A DNA stretch of 15,190 nt, taken from Candidatus Puniceispirillum sp. Lineage in GTDB: Bacteria > Pseudomonadota > Alphaproteobacteria > Puniceispirillales > Puniceispirillaceae. Each line of letters opens with the position of its first letter. Position 1 is the stretch's first letter. The stretch is from contig JADHLR010000025.1 in the NCBI GenBank assembly GCA_016780525.1, forward strand, positions 1 through 15,190, in the 5' to 3' direction. Of this stretch, positions 14,947-15,190 are shown one piece after another. Position numbers and translations under genes: made by a program. A model generated the notes under the pieces. That model searched no databases, was not told the DNA's origin, and was given only the letters and a program-made list of their open reading frames with translations.

Positions 14947-15190
14947 TTACTTAGATGACTCAGATTCGGTCACCGCAACGTTCCAGATGATCACACCAAA
15001 TGCGATCTTGTTCCAGACGTCGGCAATGTTGTAGATAACGTTCAGTGCTTCATCACTGACTGCACCGTTCAGGTAACCCATGAAGTAACCGATTGGGTAA
15101 ATCGCCCAACCGATGGTCACGATCCAACGCATTGTTGAGAATGCAGACTGCACTGACGGTGATGCTTTTTCAGCGGCAACACGGCTCGCT
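14947..15190 (-). CDS. Proteorhodopsin, light-driven proton pump (C-terminal part only)
   Basis: Only the last 80 residues are in the window; the frame stays open to base 15190 and the gene continues beyond it. The visible protein covers the last two helices and the tail: SPSVQSAFSTMRW, GWAIYPIGYFMGYLNG, then NIADVWNKIAFGVIIWNVAV. This closely matches the end of marine proteorhodopsins (SPAVQSAFNTM, GWAIYPVGYFTGYL, NKILFGLIIWNVAV). The lysine in DVWNKIAFG, codon 15009-15007, is the Schiff-base residue that binds retinal. Proton pump, rather than sodium or chloride pump, is inferred from this similarity: the diagnostic helix C residues and the residue 105 colour switch lie outside the window. 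The blh and crt genes downstream supply its retinal. Confidence 0.95.
   Translation of the reverse strand, partial: ASRVAAEKASPSVQSAFSTMRWIVTIGWAIYPIGYFMGYLNGAVSDEALNVIYNIADVWNKIAFGVIIWNVAVTESESSK

Overview
The window looks like part of the genome of a marine planktonic, light-harvesting bacterium, most likely an alphaproteobacterium, perhaps near SAR116. That placement is an inference from moderate GC content, compact operons and a proteorhodopsin photosystem locus; no rRNA or other phylogenetic marker is present. It divides into two multi-gene blocks separated by a short mixed region.

Block A (1-7251, plus strand) is a tightly packed run of seven genes. In order they are: a 5'-truncated protein of unknown function with a Gly/Ala-rich hydrophobic stretch; a single-pass membrane protein with a long helical middle and a PEGA-like tail; a single-pass protein with about four PEGA-like beta repeats and a C-terminal formylglycine-generating-enzyme (SUMF1)-like domain lacking the catalytic cysteines; a 38-residue membrane peptide; a MotA/TolQ/ExbB-type proton-channel subunit; and two paralogous proteins, each with a TolR/ExbD-like transmembrane helix (FLDV or FLDI, carrying the putative proton-binding Asp), a coiled coil and a von Willebrand A (vWA) domain. 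Junctions are overlaps or very short gaps (14-nt overlap, TAATG, 5-nt gap, ATGA), apart from an 80-nt gap before the 38-residue gene. I read the block as an ion-motive-force-driven envelope machine whose moving parts end in vWA domains. I know of no assigned function for it, and it is the best candidate in the window for an undescribed system.

The middle region (7252-8285) holds a 74-residue acidic protein on the minus strand, an AT-rich intergenic region with palindromes and a 30-nt-period direct repeat, and a YqaA-like (DedA/SNARE-associated superfamily) membrane protein with a TTG start.

Block B (8286-15190, minus strand) is a retinal-based phototrophy locus. Transcribed right to left it contains the 3' end of a proteorhodopsin gene including the retinal-binding lysine, a hairpin, then crtE, crtI, crtB, crtY, blh and fni (type 2 isopentenyl diphosphate isomerase). 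The last six genes encode the route from IPP/DMAPP through GGPP, phytoene, lycopene and beta-carotene to retinal, the chromophore of the neighbouring pump. Most junctions overlap (TGATG, ATGATG, 11 nt) or are 3 nt apart, with one 55-nt gap between crtI and crtB, so this is very probably one operon. An extended -10 element just upstream of crtE suggests it can be transcribed separately from the rhodopsin gene.

No tRNA, rRNA, insertion sequence, CRISPR array or phage gene was seen.
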